Shown piece by piece: positions 40,757 to 48,962 of a stretch of 64,000 bases of DNA; position 1 is the first letter of the stretch; each line of letters starts with the position of its first letter. Source of the stretch: an uncultured Dehalococcoidia bacterium (GTDB lineage Bacteria > Chloroflexota > Dehalococcoidia > Lucifugimonadales > JADFKI01); contig CATQHF010000004.1 in NCBI GenBank assembly GCA_958295865.1, positions 640,379 to 704,378 on the forward strand, read 5' to 3'. The notes under the pieces are model-generated. The model did no database searches. It was not told the origin of the DNA and saw only the letters and a list, made by a program, of their open reading frames with translations. The translations under genes and the position numbers were made by a program.

Positions 40757-43240
40757 TCAGTCGCGGAGTTGGACGCCGAGTTCGCGGCGGAGTTGCTGGA
40801 GGATGTTGGACTGGTAGCCGTCCACCTGCTCGGATGTGAGCGTGCCGCGCGGCGACTGGAATACGATGCGGTATGCGAGGGAGCGCTTGCCTTCGGGGAC
40901 GCCCGCGCCCGCGTAGATGTCGAACGGGATGCTGCGCGCGACCATCCTGTGGCGCTCGATGATTGCCTGGATGCGCGCGGAGGTTACTTCGGCGTCAACG
41001 ATGAGGGCGACATCGCGGTATGACTGCGGGTAGCGGTTCGCGGGTTCGTGCTGGCGGGCGTCTTGGGGCAGGGCGGCTCGCAACGCCTCCAGATCCACCT
41101 CGAACATGGCGGCGCGCGCGCCGTCTAGGTCGAAGCGACGGAGCGTGTCAGCGCCGACCTCGCCGATGACGCCAATGGTCGCGTCGCCGCAGAGGATGCG
41201 CGCCGTCCTGCCGCGCCGCAAGATAGCGTCGCTGTCATGCGCTTCATAGCGCACATCGACGCGCAGCTCCGCGAAGACGGCCTCCAGTATCCCCTTGGCG
41301 TCGTAGAAGCCCATGTCGCCGTGCGGAGCGTTCCATGATGTGGGGAAGCGCGCGCCGCAGAGCGTGCCGACCAGCATCTCGCGCTCGTTGGGCAGGTCGC
41401 GCTCGCGGGCTTCCTCCTTTGGCGGATAGACGCTGCCGATTTCGTATATGCGGATGCCCTCAGTCTGCGACACGCGGCGATTGTTGGCGAGGGTGTTGAG
41501 CACGCTGGCGCGCAGGCTTGTCCGCAGGTGGGTGAACTCGCTGCTCATGGGATTGGCGATGCGAAGCGTACTGGCGTCATCGCTGGCTATCCCGACGCGC
41601 TCCAGCATGTCGGCGCTGACCAGCGAGTACGAAATAGTCTCGCGCATGCCGGTGGCGGTGAGCAAGTCCTTGACGCGCTCGCGCAGTAGGCGCTGCGGCT
41701 GCGGCTGTCCGTGCGGTATGGGCGTGGACAGCATCGTCGTGGGGATGCTGTCGTAGCCGATGATACGCGCCAGCTCTTCCACGATGTCGTCCTCGATGGT
41801 GATGTCGGAGCGCCAGTAGGGAGGCTTCATCCATATAACGCTGTCGGCTGATGGCGTACTGCCGGACACGAAAGCGTCCATTGTGGGCATGAGGCTCTCA
41901 GGCGCGCGGTCGCGGTCGAAGCCGAGCGATGTGAGTGTCCGCTCCACGCGCCCCATCGTATAGTCCACGCCGAGGAGCTGGCGGATGCGTCGGCGGCTGA
42001 TTTTCACGGAGGGCGCGGGCGCGGGACTGGGGTAGATGTCCAGGATGCCCTTTGCCGCCGTACCGCCCGCGAGCTGCGTCATCAGCTGCGTTGCGCGGCG
42101 AAGCGCGCGGGGCGCAAGCTCGGCGCGGATGCCGCGCTCAAACCGATAGGACGCCTCGCTGTCCATTCGCAGCGCGAGGCGGGTGCCGCGGGTGTTGATG
42201 GCGTTGAAGTTGGCGGACTCCAGCAGCACGGCGGTCGTGGTGTCGTCAATCTCGGTGTTCGCGCCGCCCATCACGCCCGCAAGTCCGATGGCGTCCCGCG
42301 TATCGGCGATGACGAGCATAGGCGGTTGTAGCGCGCGCTTCTCGCCGTCGAGCGTTATCAGCGTCTCATCGGGGCGGGCTGCGCGCACGATTATCGTGTC
42401 GTCGCGCACCTTGCCGAAGTCAAAGGCGTGGAGCGGCTGCCCATACTCCAGCATCACATAGTTCGTTATGTCCACGATGTTGTTGATGGGACGCAAGCCC
42501 GCCTTGATAAGTGCGTCCTGCATCCAGCGAGGCGACTCGGCGATGCGGATGCCGTGTATCAGCGACGCCGTGTAGCGGTAGCACAAGTCCGGGTCAGCGA
42601 TTTCGATGCGCGCCTGCGACTCGATGGATGTTTCGTCCTCGTGATAGGACAGGTTCGGTTCCGTTGCGGCAGCGCCAGTGAGCGCGGCGACTTCATGTGC
42701 GATGCCAAGGATGGACAGGCAATCGGGGCGGTTGGGCGTAACTTCCACATCCAGCACGGCGTCGCCAAGATACTCGGCGAGCGGAACGCCAACGGGCGCA
42801 TCGTCGTCGAGCACAAGGATGCCATCGTGGTCTTCGCCCAGCCCAAGCTCGAGGGTGGAGCAGACCATTCCCGCCGAGCGCACGCCGCGAATGGTGGCGG
42901 CTTTGAGTCGCTCAGGTTTGCCGGAGCGGGGGCTGAAGAGCATAGCGCCCTCTTTGGCAAAGGCGATATTCTGCCCCGCCGCGACATTGGGCGCGCCGCA
43001 TACGACGGTAGCAGTCTCGCCGTTGCCTATGTCAACAGTCGGCAGGCGCAGGCGGTCGGCGTTGGGGTGCGGATCGACGCTGAGCACGCGACCTACGACG
43101 AGGTTTTCTTGGTCGAGGTCTGCGCCGACAATCTCCGCATCGCCGACCTCATTGCCCGCCATGGTGAGGCGGTGCGCCAGGTCAGCGGCCGGTATGCCGA
43201 TGGGAATGTAATTCTTGAGCCACGATAGAGGTACGCGCAT
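40757..43240 (-). CDS. pheT: Phenylalanine--tRNA ligase beta subunit PheT
   Basis: The 827-residue protein has the bacterial PheT order: an N-terminal B1 MRVPLSWLKNYIPIGIPAADLAHRLTMAGNEV, the tRNA-binding EMAP-like domain with VVGRVLSVDPHPNADRLRLPTVDIG, B3/B4 with the editing site, a B5 domain, the catalytic-like module, and a C-terminal ferredoxin-fold anticodon-binding domain (NRYPQSYRDVALIVDAEVTSARIQAIIERH). It works as alpha2-beta2 with PheS. It is separated from pheS by the small membrane genes at 43299-44086. Confidence 0.96.
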   Translation of the reverse strand: MRVPLSWLKNYIPIGIPAADLAHRLTMAGNEVGDAEIVGADLDQENLVVGRVLSVDPHPNADRLRLPTVDIGNGETATVVCGAPNVAAGQNIAFAKEGAMLFSPRSGKPERLKAATIRGVRSAGMVCSTLELGLGEDHDGILVLDDDAPVGVPLAEYLGDAVLDVEVTPNRPDCLSILGIAHEVAALTGAAATEPNLSYHEDETSIESQARIEIADPDLCYRYTASLIHGIRIAESPRWMQDALIKAGLRPINNIVDITNYVMLEYGQPLHAFDFGKVRDDTIIVRAARPDETLITLDGEKRALQPPMLVIADTRDAIGLAGVMGGANTEIDDTTTAVLLESANFNAINTRGTRLALRMDSEASYRFERGIRAELAPRALRRATQLMTQLAGGTAAKGILDIYPSPAPAPSVKISRRRIRQLLGVDYTMGRVERTLTSLGFDRDRAPESLMPTMDAFVSGSTPSADSVIWMKPPYWRSDITIEDDIVEELARIIGYDSIPTTMLSTPIPHGQPQPQRLLRERVKDLLTATGMRETISYSLVSADMLERVGIASDDASTLRIANPMSSEFTHLRTSLRASVLNTLANNRRVSQTEGIRIYEIGSVYPPKEEARERDLPNEREMLVGTLCGARFPTSWNAPHGDMGFYDAKGILEAVFAELRVDVRYEAHDSDAILRRGRTARILCGDATIGVIGEVGADTLRRFDLDGARAAMFEVDLEALRAALPQDARQHEPANRYPQSYRDVALIVDAEVTSARIQAIIERHRMVARSIPFDIYAGAGVPEGKRSLAYRIVFQSPRGTLTSEQVDGYQSNILQQLRRELGVQLRD

Positions 43241-43298
43241 GTGGGGAAGTTCCTTGTCAGTCGTTTAGTCGGCATTTCGGTAGAAGGCAAGCGCATGA

Positions 43299-43560
43299 TT
43301 AGCGGCTGACGCCCGGAGGCGGTTCGTCGAACTTCTCGCCGCGTTCAAGCGCCCGCTGCTGCCGCTCATACCACGCGGCTAATGATCTTGCGAATTCTCG
43401 GCGTCCTTCCGCGCGCCCCTGTTGTTTAAGCCTGTGTCTGATTCTTTCTGACAGAAGCATTATCGACCTCCATCCTTCCGTTGCCAATGCCGCTTTTAGA
43501 ATCGAGAAGGGGGGCAGCCCCTCCGAAGTAATCTACCAGTCTGTGGTAATAGCCTGCCGC
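43299..43560 (-). pseudogene. Frameshifted, truncated copy of the gene at 43604
   Basis: This region repeats the second half of the neighbouring gene. A frame from about 43487 encodes ATEGWRSIMLLSERIRHRLKQQGRAEGRREF and the tail AAWYERQQRALERGEKFDEPPPG. Upstream the homologous sequence continues, but with six Gs where the intact copy has five (around 43508), which shifts the frame, and homology stops at about 43550. The EG-rich repeat is also shorter. It is a decayed tandem copy. Confidence 0.72.
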
Positions 43561-43603
43561 AGTCGGTCTGTTAGTCGGCGCTTGCATAGAAAGCGGCGCA
43601 TGA

Positions 43604-44086
43604 TTAGCGATTGACGCCCGGAGGCGGTTCGTCGAACTTCTCGCCGCGTTCAAGCGCCCGCTGCTGGCGCTCATACCACGCGGTTATCGCGCTTGCGTAT
43701 TCACGGCGTTCTTCCGCGCGCCCCACCTCGCGCCCTTCTTCGTGTCCCACCTCACGCCCTTCTTCGCGCCCTTCCGCACGTCCTTCTTCAAGTCCCTCCG
43801 CGCGTCCCTGTTGTCTAAGTCTGTGCCTGATTCTCTCTGACAGAAGCATTATTGACCTCCATCCTTCCGTTGCCAATGCCGCTTTTAGAATCGAGAAGGG
43901 GGCAGCCCCTCCGAAGTAATCTACCAGTCTGTGGTAATAGACTACCATATTTACGCTGCCATGCCAGAGCGTCGTATCCAAGACGAATATCGTCGCATTG
44001 GCGACGGCGAATATCCCCAGCATGAGCAGGTATGTGTTTGGCCACCCGGAGTTGGATTCGAATAGTCCCGACGATGTGTTATCCAA
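43604..44086 (-). CDS. Membrane protein with EGR-repeat coiled coil and FDEPPP tail
   Basis: The 160-residue protein, probably started at TTG 44086, has a TM helix (LLMLGIFAVANATIFVLDTTLW) and a second hydrophobic stretch around VVYYHRLVDYFGGAAPFSIL. Then follow a basic helix RIRHRLRQQ, the repeat GRAEGLEEGRAEGREEGREVGHEEGREVGRAE and the tail AWYERQQRALERGEKFDEPPPG. It lies inside the pheS-pheT unit on the same strand. No function is known. The tail is shared with genes at 43299 and 48106. Confidence 0.6.
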   Translation of the reverse strand: MDNTSSGLFESNSGWPNTYLLMLGIFAVANATIFVLDTTLWHGSVNMVVYYHRLVDYFGGAAPFSILKAALATEGWRSIMLLSERIRHRLRQQGRAEGLEEGRAEGREEGREVGHEEGREVGRAEERREYASAITAWYERQQRALERGEKFDEPPPGVNR

Positions 44087-44253
44087 GCAAAACCTCTTTG
44101 TATTGCCGCTCCCTAATCCACTCTGCCGACAACAGGCTTATCCATCAGCAAACCCACGCCCACAACATCAGCAAACCTTGGCTCGCGCCCTTACTTCTTC
44201 TCTTCCGCGCCTGTTGATAATAGGAAACTGACAACTGGTGACCGATGACTGAT

Positions 44254-45312
44254 TTAGAACTGGTTGAGGAAGCGCAGGTCGTTGGAGTAAAACAGCCGTA
44301 TATCCTCTATGCCGTACTTCAGCATGGAGATGCGCTCGGGCCCCATGCCGAACGCGAAGCCCGTGTAGATTTGCGGATCCAGGCCGACGCCTTCAAGCAC
44401 CTTCGGATGCACCATGCCGGCGCCGAGAATTTCTATCCAGTCTTCATCGCGGTTGATGGGGCGCTTGCCGGTCTGCGGGTCCTTGAAGTTGGAGATGGAC
44501 ATGTCCACGCCCGGCTCGACGAATGGGAAGTAGTCGCAGCGGAAGCGCACCTGCCGTTCTTCGCCGAAGATGCGGCGGGCGAACTCGTAGAGCGTGCCCT
44601 TGAGGTCGGCGAAGGTGATGCCCCTGTCCACCGCCAAGCCCTCGACCTGATAGAAGTGCCATTCGTGGGTGGCGTCGGTGGCTTCGTAGCGATAGCACTT
44701 GCCGGGCACGATGACGCGGATGGGCGGCTTGCGCTCCTGCATGGTGCGAATCTGCATCGGCGATGTCTGCGTACGCATCAGCATCGGGTAGTCGTCATCC
44801 TCGTCAGGCTGGTCAACCCACAGCGTCGCCCACATATCGCGGGCGGCATGCCCCTTCGGGATGTTGAGCATCTCAAAGTTGTACAGGTCCCATTCGACTT
44901 CCGGCCCCTCCACGACATCGAAGCCCATGGAGCCGAAGGCGTCGCATATCTCTCGAATCATCTGCGTCGTGGGGTGCAGCCCGCCGACGGGCGTCGGCCA
45001 TCCGGGCAGCGTAACATCGATCGCGTCCGTGAAGTCATCGGCGTCGGACTTGGCGCGCGCGACGGCATCTTGGCGCTCGGCGCGGGCTTGCTCAAGCAGC
45101 GACTTGACGCGATTGGCTGCGCTGCCCACGCTGCGGCGCTCGTCGGGCGAGAGGCCGCCGACGCCGCGCAGCACCTGCGTCAGCCGTCCGCGCCGTCCCA
45201 GCCAGGCGATGCGCCAAGCCTCTATCTGCTCGGCTGTATCGGCGGCGGCAAGCTCCGCAAGGGCGGCGTCTCTCACTGATTCCACATGGCTGACGCTGGC
45301 GTTATCGGGCAT
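44254..45312 (-). CDS. pheS: Phenylalanine--tRNA ligase alpha subunit PheS
   Basis: From ATG 45312 the 352-residue protein has an N-terminal helical tRNA-binding arm and then the class II catalytic core. Core motifs are HPTTQMIREICDAFGSMGFDVVEGPEVEWDLYNFEMLN, motif 2 RVIVPGKCYRYEATDATHEWHFYQVEGLAVD and motif 3 GFAFGMGPERISMLKYGIEDIRLFY. This is the classical PheS active-site set for charging tRNA-Phe. A strong promoter lies about 80 bases upstream. An upstream extension of 26 residues is open but lacks the usual start features. Confidence 0.96.
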   Translation of the reverse strand: MPDNASVSHVESVRDAALAELAAADTAEQIEAWRIAWLGRRGRLTQVLRGVGGLSPDERRSVGSAANRVKSLLEQARAERQDAVARAKSDADDFTDAIDVTLPGWPTPVGGLHPTTQMIREICDAFGSMGFDVVEGPEVEWDLYNFEMLNIPKGHAARDMWATLWVDQPDEDDDYPMLMRTQTSPMQIRTMQERKPPIRVIVPGKCYRYEATDATHEWHFYQVEGLAVDRGITFADLKGTLYEFARRIFGEERQVRFRCDYFPFVEPGVDMSISNFKDPQTGKRPINRDEDWIEILGAGMVHPKVLEGVGLDPQIYTGFAFGMGPERISMLKYGIEDIRLFYSNDLRFLNQF

Positions 45313-45389
45313 CTTTTGGCCTTTCAGGTATTGATGGAAGATTTGTATGAGTAGAGAAAAATGCCGCAAAGTCGCGACGGCTGGCATCA

Positions 45390-45419
45390 ATTATAGGTAT
45401 TGGTTCGGAATAGGGTCAA
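45390..45419 (-). promoter_or_regulatory. Sigma-70-like promoter for pheS
   Basis: On the minus strand TTGACC (45419-45414) and a perfect TATAAT (45395-45390) are separated by 18 bases. It lies about 78 bases before the pheS ATG. Confidence 0.75.
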
Positions 45420-45523
45420 GAAACGGCGCTGAGGCTAACCTAGGACTAACATAGATGAACAGAGCCTGCCCTGAGCGCAGCCGACGGAACGGATACAATT
45501 AGTTTGGCGGCGCGTGACGCCGA

Positions 45524-45618
45524 TGGCGTTCCCATTTAGGCGGCAAGCCTTTTCGTCATTCCTGCGAAAGCGGGAATCCAGTGGATATAGCAACAAAAAC
45601 ATCTGAAAGGAAACGCTA
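45524..45618. mobile_element. MITE family B copy
   Basis: The right end ACATCTGAAAGGAAACGCTA is intact; the left end TGGCGTTCCCATTTAGG is mutated at the TA. The interior GCGAAAGCGGGAATCC palindrome matches the copy at 36172. Confidence 0.7.
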
Positions 45619-45621
45619 TCC

Positions 45622-45650
45622 TTGACACCATGCGCGTGGTTGCGTCATAT
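45622..45650 (+). promoter_or_regulatory. Possible promoter for comEA
   Basis: TTGACA (45622-45627) is followed after 17 bases by TCATAT, a weak -10 box. It starts immediately after the MITE and lies about 98 bases before the comEA ATG. Confidence 0.4.
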
Positions 45651-45747
45651 TTGTGCTGCTTGAATGACGGCTTTAGATTCCGGACGAAGCGCGGAATGAC
45701 ATCGCCGAAAGCCGGTGATGACCTGACCGCAAGCGGATGACTCGTGT

Positions 45748-46380
45748 ATGAAGCTGAACTCCACTCACATCGCGCTGGGCGTGCTGGTCGTGCTCGCGGT
45801 TGCGGGAGGGGTCGTGATGACGGTTTGGCCAAGGGCATCGGGCGACATACAAGTGGTCACGGTAGCGCCGACCGCCACACCCGCGCCCGCTGAAACGCCG
45901 ACGCCCTCCGAAACGCGGGTGGGCGTGTACATCACGGGCGCTGTGGTGAACCCGGGCGTGTATCTGGTCAACGATGGCAGCCGCTTGGCGAACATCATCC
46001 TGCTTGCGGGCGGCGCGACGGCTGAGGCTGAGCTGACCGCCGTCAATCTCGCGGCGCTCGTGCGCGACGAAGACCATTGGCATATTCCAGAGCGGGGCGC
46101 GGCTTTCTCGCCCTCCAATGGCTTGGCAGGCTCAAGCCGCGCCGCCGAATCCGCATCGCGCGCGCAGGCGGGGCAGCGCGCCGATGGCGCAATCGACCTG
46201 AACATCGCCGACGTAGAGCTGCTTCAGAGCTTACCCGGCATCGGTGAAGTAAAGGCGCAAGCAATCGTGAGCTACCGAGAGACTAACGGCGGCTTCGACA
46301 GCGTGGACGCGCTGCTTGAGGTGGACGGGATAGGCGAAGGGACGCTCGAAGGGATACGCGAGTTGGTAGCCGTGAAATAG
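45748..46380 (+). CDS. comEA: ComEA-type DNA-binding competence protein
   Basis: The 210-residue protein has an N-terminal TM anchor (IALGVLVVLAVAGGVVMTVW), a Pro/Thr linker and an SLBB domain (VGVYITGAVVNPGVYLVNDGSRLANIILLAGG). The C-terminal double helix-hairpin-helix reads IDLNIADVELLQSLPGIGEVKAQAIVSYRETNGGFDSVDALLEVDGIG. ComEA binds double-stranded DNA outside the membrane during uptake. ComEC is not in the window. The order TM-SLBB-HhH is canonical for Gram-positive-type ComEA. Confidence 0.92.
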   Translation: MKLNSTHIALGVLVVLAVAGGVVMTVWPRASGDIQVVTVAPTATPAPAETPTPSETRVGVYITGAVVNPGVYLVNDGSRLANIILLAGGATAEAELTAVNLAALVRDEDHWHIPERGAAFSPSNGLAGSSRAAESASRAQAGQRADGAIDLNIADVELLQSLPGIGEVKAQAIVSYRETNGGFDSVDALLEVDGIGEGTLEGIRELVAVK

Positions 46381-46438
46381 TTTTCATCCATGAACGGAGC
46401 CTGCCCTGAGCGTAGCCGAAGGAATGGAAAGGATATAG

Positions 46439-47578
46439 ATGTTGCCGCCGTTTATTAGCCAGTCCGACCTATGGGGCCCATTGAGCGCCGCGATAGTGTT
46501 CGCGGTGTTCCTGATTGCGTCTGGCGTTGCGAATGTCGTCATGCGGATGGTCTTGGGACGCTGGGCGCGCCGAGTGCCGGGGACGCTGGGCGTAGAGGTG
46601 CTGAACGCGCTGCGCGGACCCCTCGTGCTGTTCATCGCGCTGTCGGGACTGTTCATCGCCCTGCTAATCCTCACCACCCTCGACAACCCGCGCTATGCCC
46701 TCATATTAGGCTGGGACGCCCTGCTGCGCCGCGCCTGGCTCGTGGTGGTCATCCTTGAAGTGGCATATCTCATCTACCGCCTGCTGGACGCGATTCTGAG
46801 CTGGTACATCCAGAGCATGGCGGCGCTGACGGAGACGCAGCTTGACGACAGGCTATTGCCGCCGCTAAAGCGCATCCTGCCCCTGGCAGTGTATTCGCTG
46901 GCTATACTCATGGCGCTGTCCGTGCTGAACATCCCGATAAGCCCGATACTCGCCGGACTTGGCATCGGGGGACTTGCGGTCGCGCTGGCAGTGCAGCCCA
47001 CGCTCGCCAACTTCTTCGCCGGCACCTATGTCGTGACCGAAGGCGAGCTCAATATCGGCGACTATATCGAGCTTCAAGGCGGCCCCTCCGGATATGTCGT
47101 GGAGGTAGGCTGGCGCAGCACCAAGATTCGCTCGATGTTCAACAACTTGGTGATAATCCCCAACTCCCAGATGGCTAACAGCATCGTTACCAACTACTAC
47201 AGCCCGTCGCCGGCGATCAGTGTGATGGTCTATTGCGGCGTAAGCTACGATTCAGACCTGCATGTAGTCGAAAGCGTGGTGCTCGAGGCGGCGCAAGAGC
47301 TGGTGAACGGCTCCGAGCATGCGGTGAAAGACGACGAGCCGTGGTTCGGCTTCGAAGAGTTTGGCGACTCCAACATCACCTTCTGGGTATTCATACAGGC
47401 AACCGACAGGCTGGGCAGCTTCTACCTGACGAGCGACCTCGTGAAGGTAATCCATTCGCGCCTGACCGCCGAAGGCATAGAGATTAACTACCCTGTGCGG
47501 AAACTGGTATTCCCGTCGGAGAACGGGAGCATCCCCGCCGCTCCGCCAATGCCGCCCGTGCCCCCGCCTGCGCGATAA
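46439..47578 (+). CDS. Small-conductance mechanosensitive channel (MscS family)
   Basis: The 379-residue protein has several N-terminal TM helices, then the MscS pore helix and beta domain. The pore helix region is VLNIPISPILAGLGIGGLAVALAVQPTLANFFAGTYVVTEGELNIGDYIEL. VVEVGWRSTKIRSMFNNLVIIPNSQMANSIVTNYYSP is the typical Sm-like strand region. It releases solutes on osmotic downshock. GGAAAGGA precedes ATG 46439. Its 3' end is part of a tandem duplication, with a Pro-rich C-terminus (PAAPPMPPVPPP). Confidence 0.9.
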   Translation: MLPPFISQSDLWGPLSAAIVFAVFLIASGVANVVMRMVLGRWARRVPGTLGVEVLNALRGPLVLFIALSGLFIALLILTTLDNPRYALILGWDALLRRAWLVVVILEVAYLIYRLLDAILSWYIQSMAALTETQLDDRLLPPLKRILPLAVYSLAILMALSVLNIPISPILAGLGIGGLAVALAVQPTLANFFAGTYVVTEGELNIGDYIELQGGPSGYVVEVGWRSTKIRSMFNNLVIIPNSQMANSIVTNYYSPSPAISVMVYCGVSYDSDLHVVESVVLEAAQELVNGSEHAVKDDEPWFGFEEFGDSNITFWVFIQATDRLGSFYLTSDLVKVIHSRLTAEGIEINYPVRKLVFPSENGSIPAAPPMPPVPPPAR

Positions 47579-47593
47579 AGCAAGCCTTGAGCA

Positions 47594-47790
47594 TTAGCCC
47601 TGTTCTTGTTCATCTTCGAATCGAGGCGGCGGTTCGTCGAACTCCTCACCCCGCGCCTTCGCTTCTTGCATGCGCTTATACCAAGCGGCGTTCTGCCTTC
47701 TGGCGTCAGCGAATGCTTGGGCGCGTCCCCTGTTGAAACTTCTCTTGACCATCTCATAAGCGATAACCACGATATAAGCGCCTCCATCAA
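47594..47790 (-). pseudogene. Truncated copy of the membrane gene at 48106
   Basis: The minus-strand frame encodes GAYIVVIAYEMVKRSFNRGRAQAFADARRQNAAWYKRMQEAKARGEEFDEPPPRFEDEQEQG and stops at 47594. This equals the last 60 residues of the full gene at 48106. The N-terminal TM part was not included in the duplicated unit. A short product from ATG 47752 is possible but would lack a membrane helix. Confidence 0.75.
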
Positions 47791-47825
47791 ACCCATTCGC
47801 GCCTGACTGCCGAGGGCATAGAGAT

Positions 47826-48004
47826 TAGGTTCTGTTGACATTTCGACTTTTAATCTCGTCATTCCTGCGAAAGAAAGTCACCCCTGCGGAAGCAGGGGCA
47901 GAAATCCAGTGTTTTGAGATAGCCTGAAATATGCGAAAGTGCCTGCATTATGAGGTTCTGGATTCCCGTTTTTACGGGAATGACGCAAATGTCCACACAG
48001 CCTA
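47826..48004. mobile_element. MITE family A inserted at TA in a duplicated segment
   Basis: The ends TAGGTTCTGTTGACATTTCG and ACGCAAATGTCCACACAGCCTA are inverted. Flanks are GGCATAGAGAT and ACTACCCCGTGCGG. The unoccupied first copy of the duplication reads GGCATAGAGAT-TA-ACTACCCTGTGCGG (47476-47503). This proves precise insertion at TA with duplication of TA, the pattern of IS630/Tc1-mariner-type elements. Confidence 0.9.
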
Positions 48005-48105
48005 ACTACCCCGTGCGGAATCTGTATGCCCGTCGGCGAATAGAAGGTATGCCCGCCGCCCCACCGATGCCGCCCCCGTCTGCGATATAGAGGAAGCGTT
48101 GAGCA

Positions 48106-48495
48106 TTAGTCCTGTCCTTGTTCTTGTTCATCTTCGAATCGAGGCGGCGGTTCGTTGAACTCCTCACCCCGTTCACGCGCTTCCTGCATGCGCTTGTACC
48201 AAGCATCCACCTTCCTGCCGGCGTCAGCGTATGCTTGGGCGCGTCCCCTGTTGAAACTTCTCTTGACCATCTCATAAGCGATAACCACGATATAAACGCC
48301 TCCTTCGAATGCGCCCGCGACGGCGGCAGACACTACCGAGACCGCTTCGCCCTTGACCACAATGGCGATGAATGTCGCCAGTGTCGTGTCATTGCGTACT
48401 TCCCCGACTTCGTACCACGAAACCAGCCCCATCCCCGCAATGAACGATACCACGAATATGGCGACCGATGTTGTTCGTACCCAAATCGGCAGCAT
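48106..48495 (-). CDS. Membrane protein with FNEPPP tail
   Basis: The 129-residue protein from ATG 48495 has two TM helices (IWVRTTSVAIFVVSFIAGMGLVSW and AVSVVSAAVAGAFEGGVYIVVIAY). A basic helix RSFNRGRAQAYADAGRK and the tail DAWYKRMQEARERGEEFNEPPPRFEDEQEQGQD follow. The tail closely matches that of the gene at 43604. It is convergent with mscS. The function is unknown. Confidence 0.62.
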   Translation of the reverse strand: MLPIWVRTTSVAIFVVSFIAGMGLVSWYEVGEVRNDTTLATFIAIVVKGEAVSVVSAAVAGAFEGGVYIVVIAYEMVKRSFNRGRAQAYADAGRKVDAWYKRMQEARERGEEFNEPPPRFEDEQEQGQD

Positions 48496-48962
48496 TAAGG
48501 CAAATCCATCTCCTATAACTCATTATTGGCAACGGTTGGTAGTGTGTCAACAGCGCCTTCAGTTCGCTAGCGTTTCCATTCAGGTGGCAAACCTGTAAGT
48601 GCGCCTAAGCTCTGCCGACATTCCGACCTTTCACCCCATCACCCCCACTCCCTCACCCGTCATCACTGCGAAAGAACGTCACCCCTGCGAAAGCATGGGC
48701 AGGAATCCAGCGCCTCCAACACCGCCATCCCCAGCGCCTCCCCTTGTCATCCCAAGCGCCCCCTTCCCCTGTCATTCCGAACGCAGCGCAGCGCAGTGAG
48801 GAATCAAAAATCCCCGCCACCAATACGCCCAATATGACAACGATTTTAGACCCCCTCGCTCCCTTCAAGGTGCCAATCGAAAGTTCGGCGTAACAATTGA
48901 AAGACCCTGGGCGCGGGCCTGACACACCCATTCGGCGACACCCGTAGGCGAAAGCCCTTCGA
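48496..48962. other. Intergenic region of mixed repeat fragments
   Basis: At 48572 is a left end of family B (TAGCGTTTCCATTCAGGTGG). At about 48655-48715 is a family A/D-type palindrome block, and at 48749-48912 a family C-like segment ending GTAACAATTGAAAGACCCTGGG. No gene is visible. Confidence 0.6.

Larger units (their letters stand above)
47452..48304. repeat. Tandem duplication of mscS 3' end plus neighbouring gene, second copy hit by a MITE
   Basis: The about 341-base unit 47452-47792 (mscS tail, spacer and the convergent gene tail) recurs at 47793-48304. The second copy is longer only because a family A element is inserted at 47826-48004. Outside the element the two copies match closely, including GAGCATTAG(C/T)CCTGT and TTCATCTTCGAATCGAGGCGG. 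Confidence 0.85.

Noticed and set aside
47488-47862. 124-residue minus-strand frame near the mscS end
   Set aside because: It is in a different frame from the homologous FDEPPP tail and crosses the MITE end and the mscS antisense.
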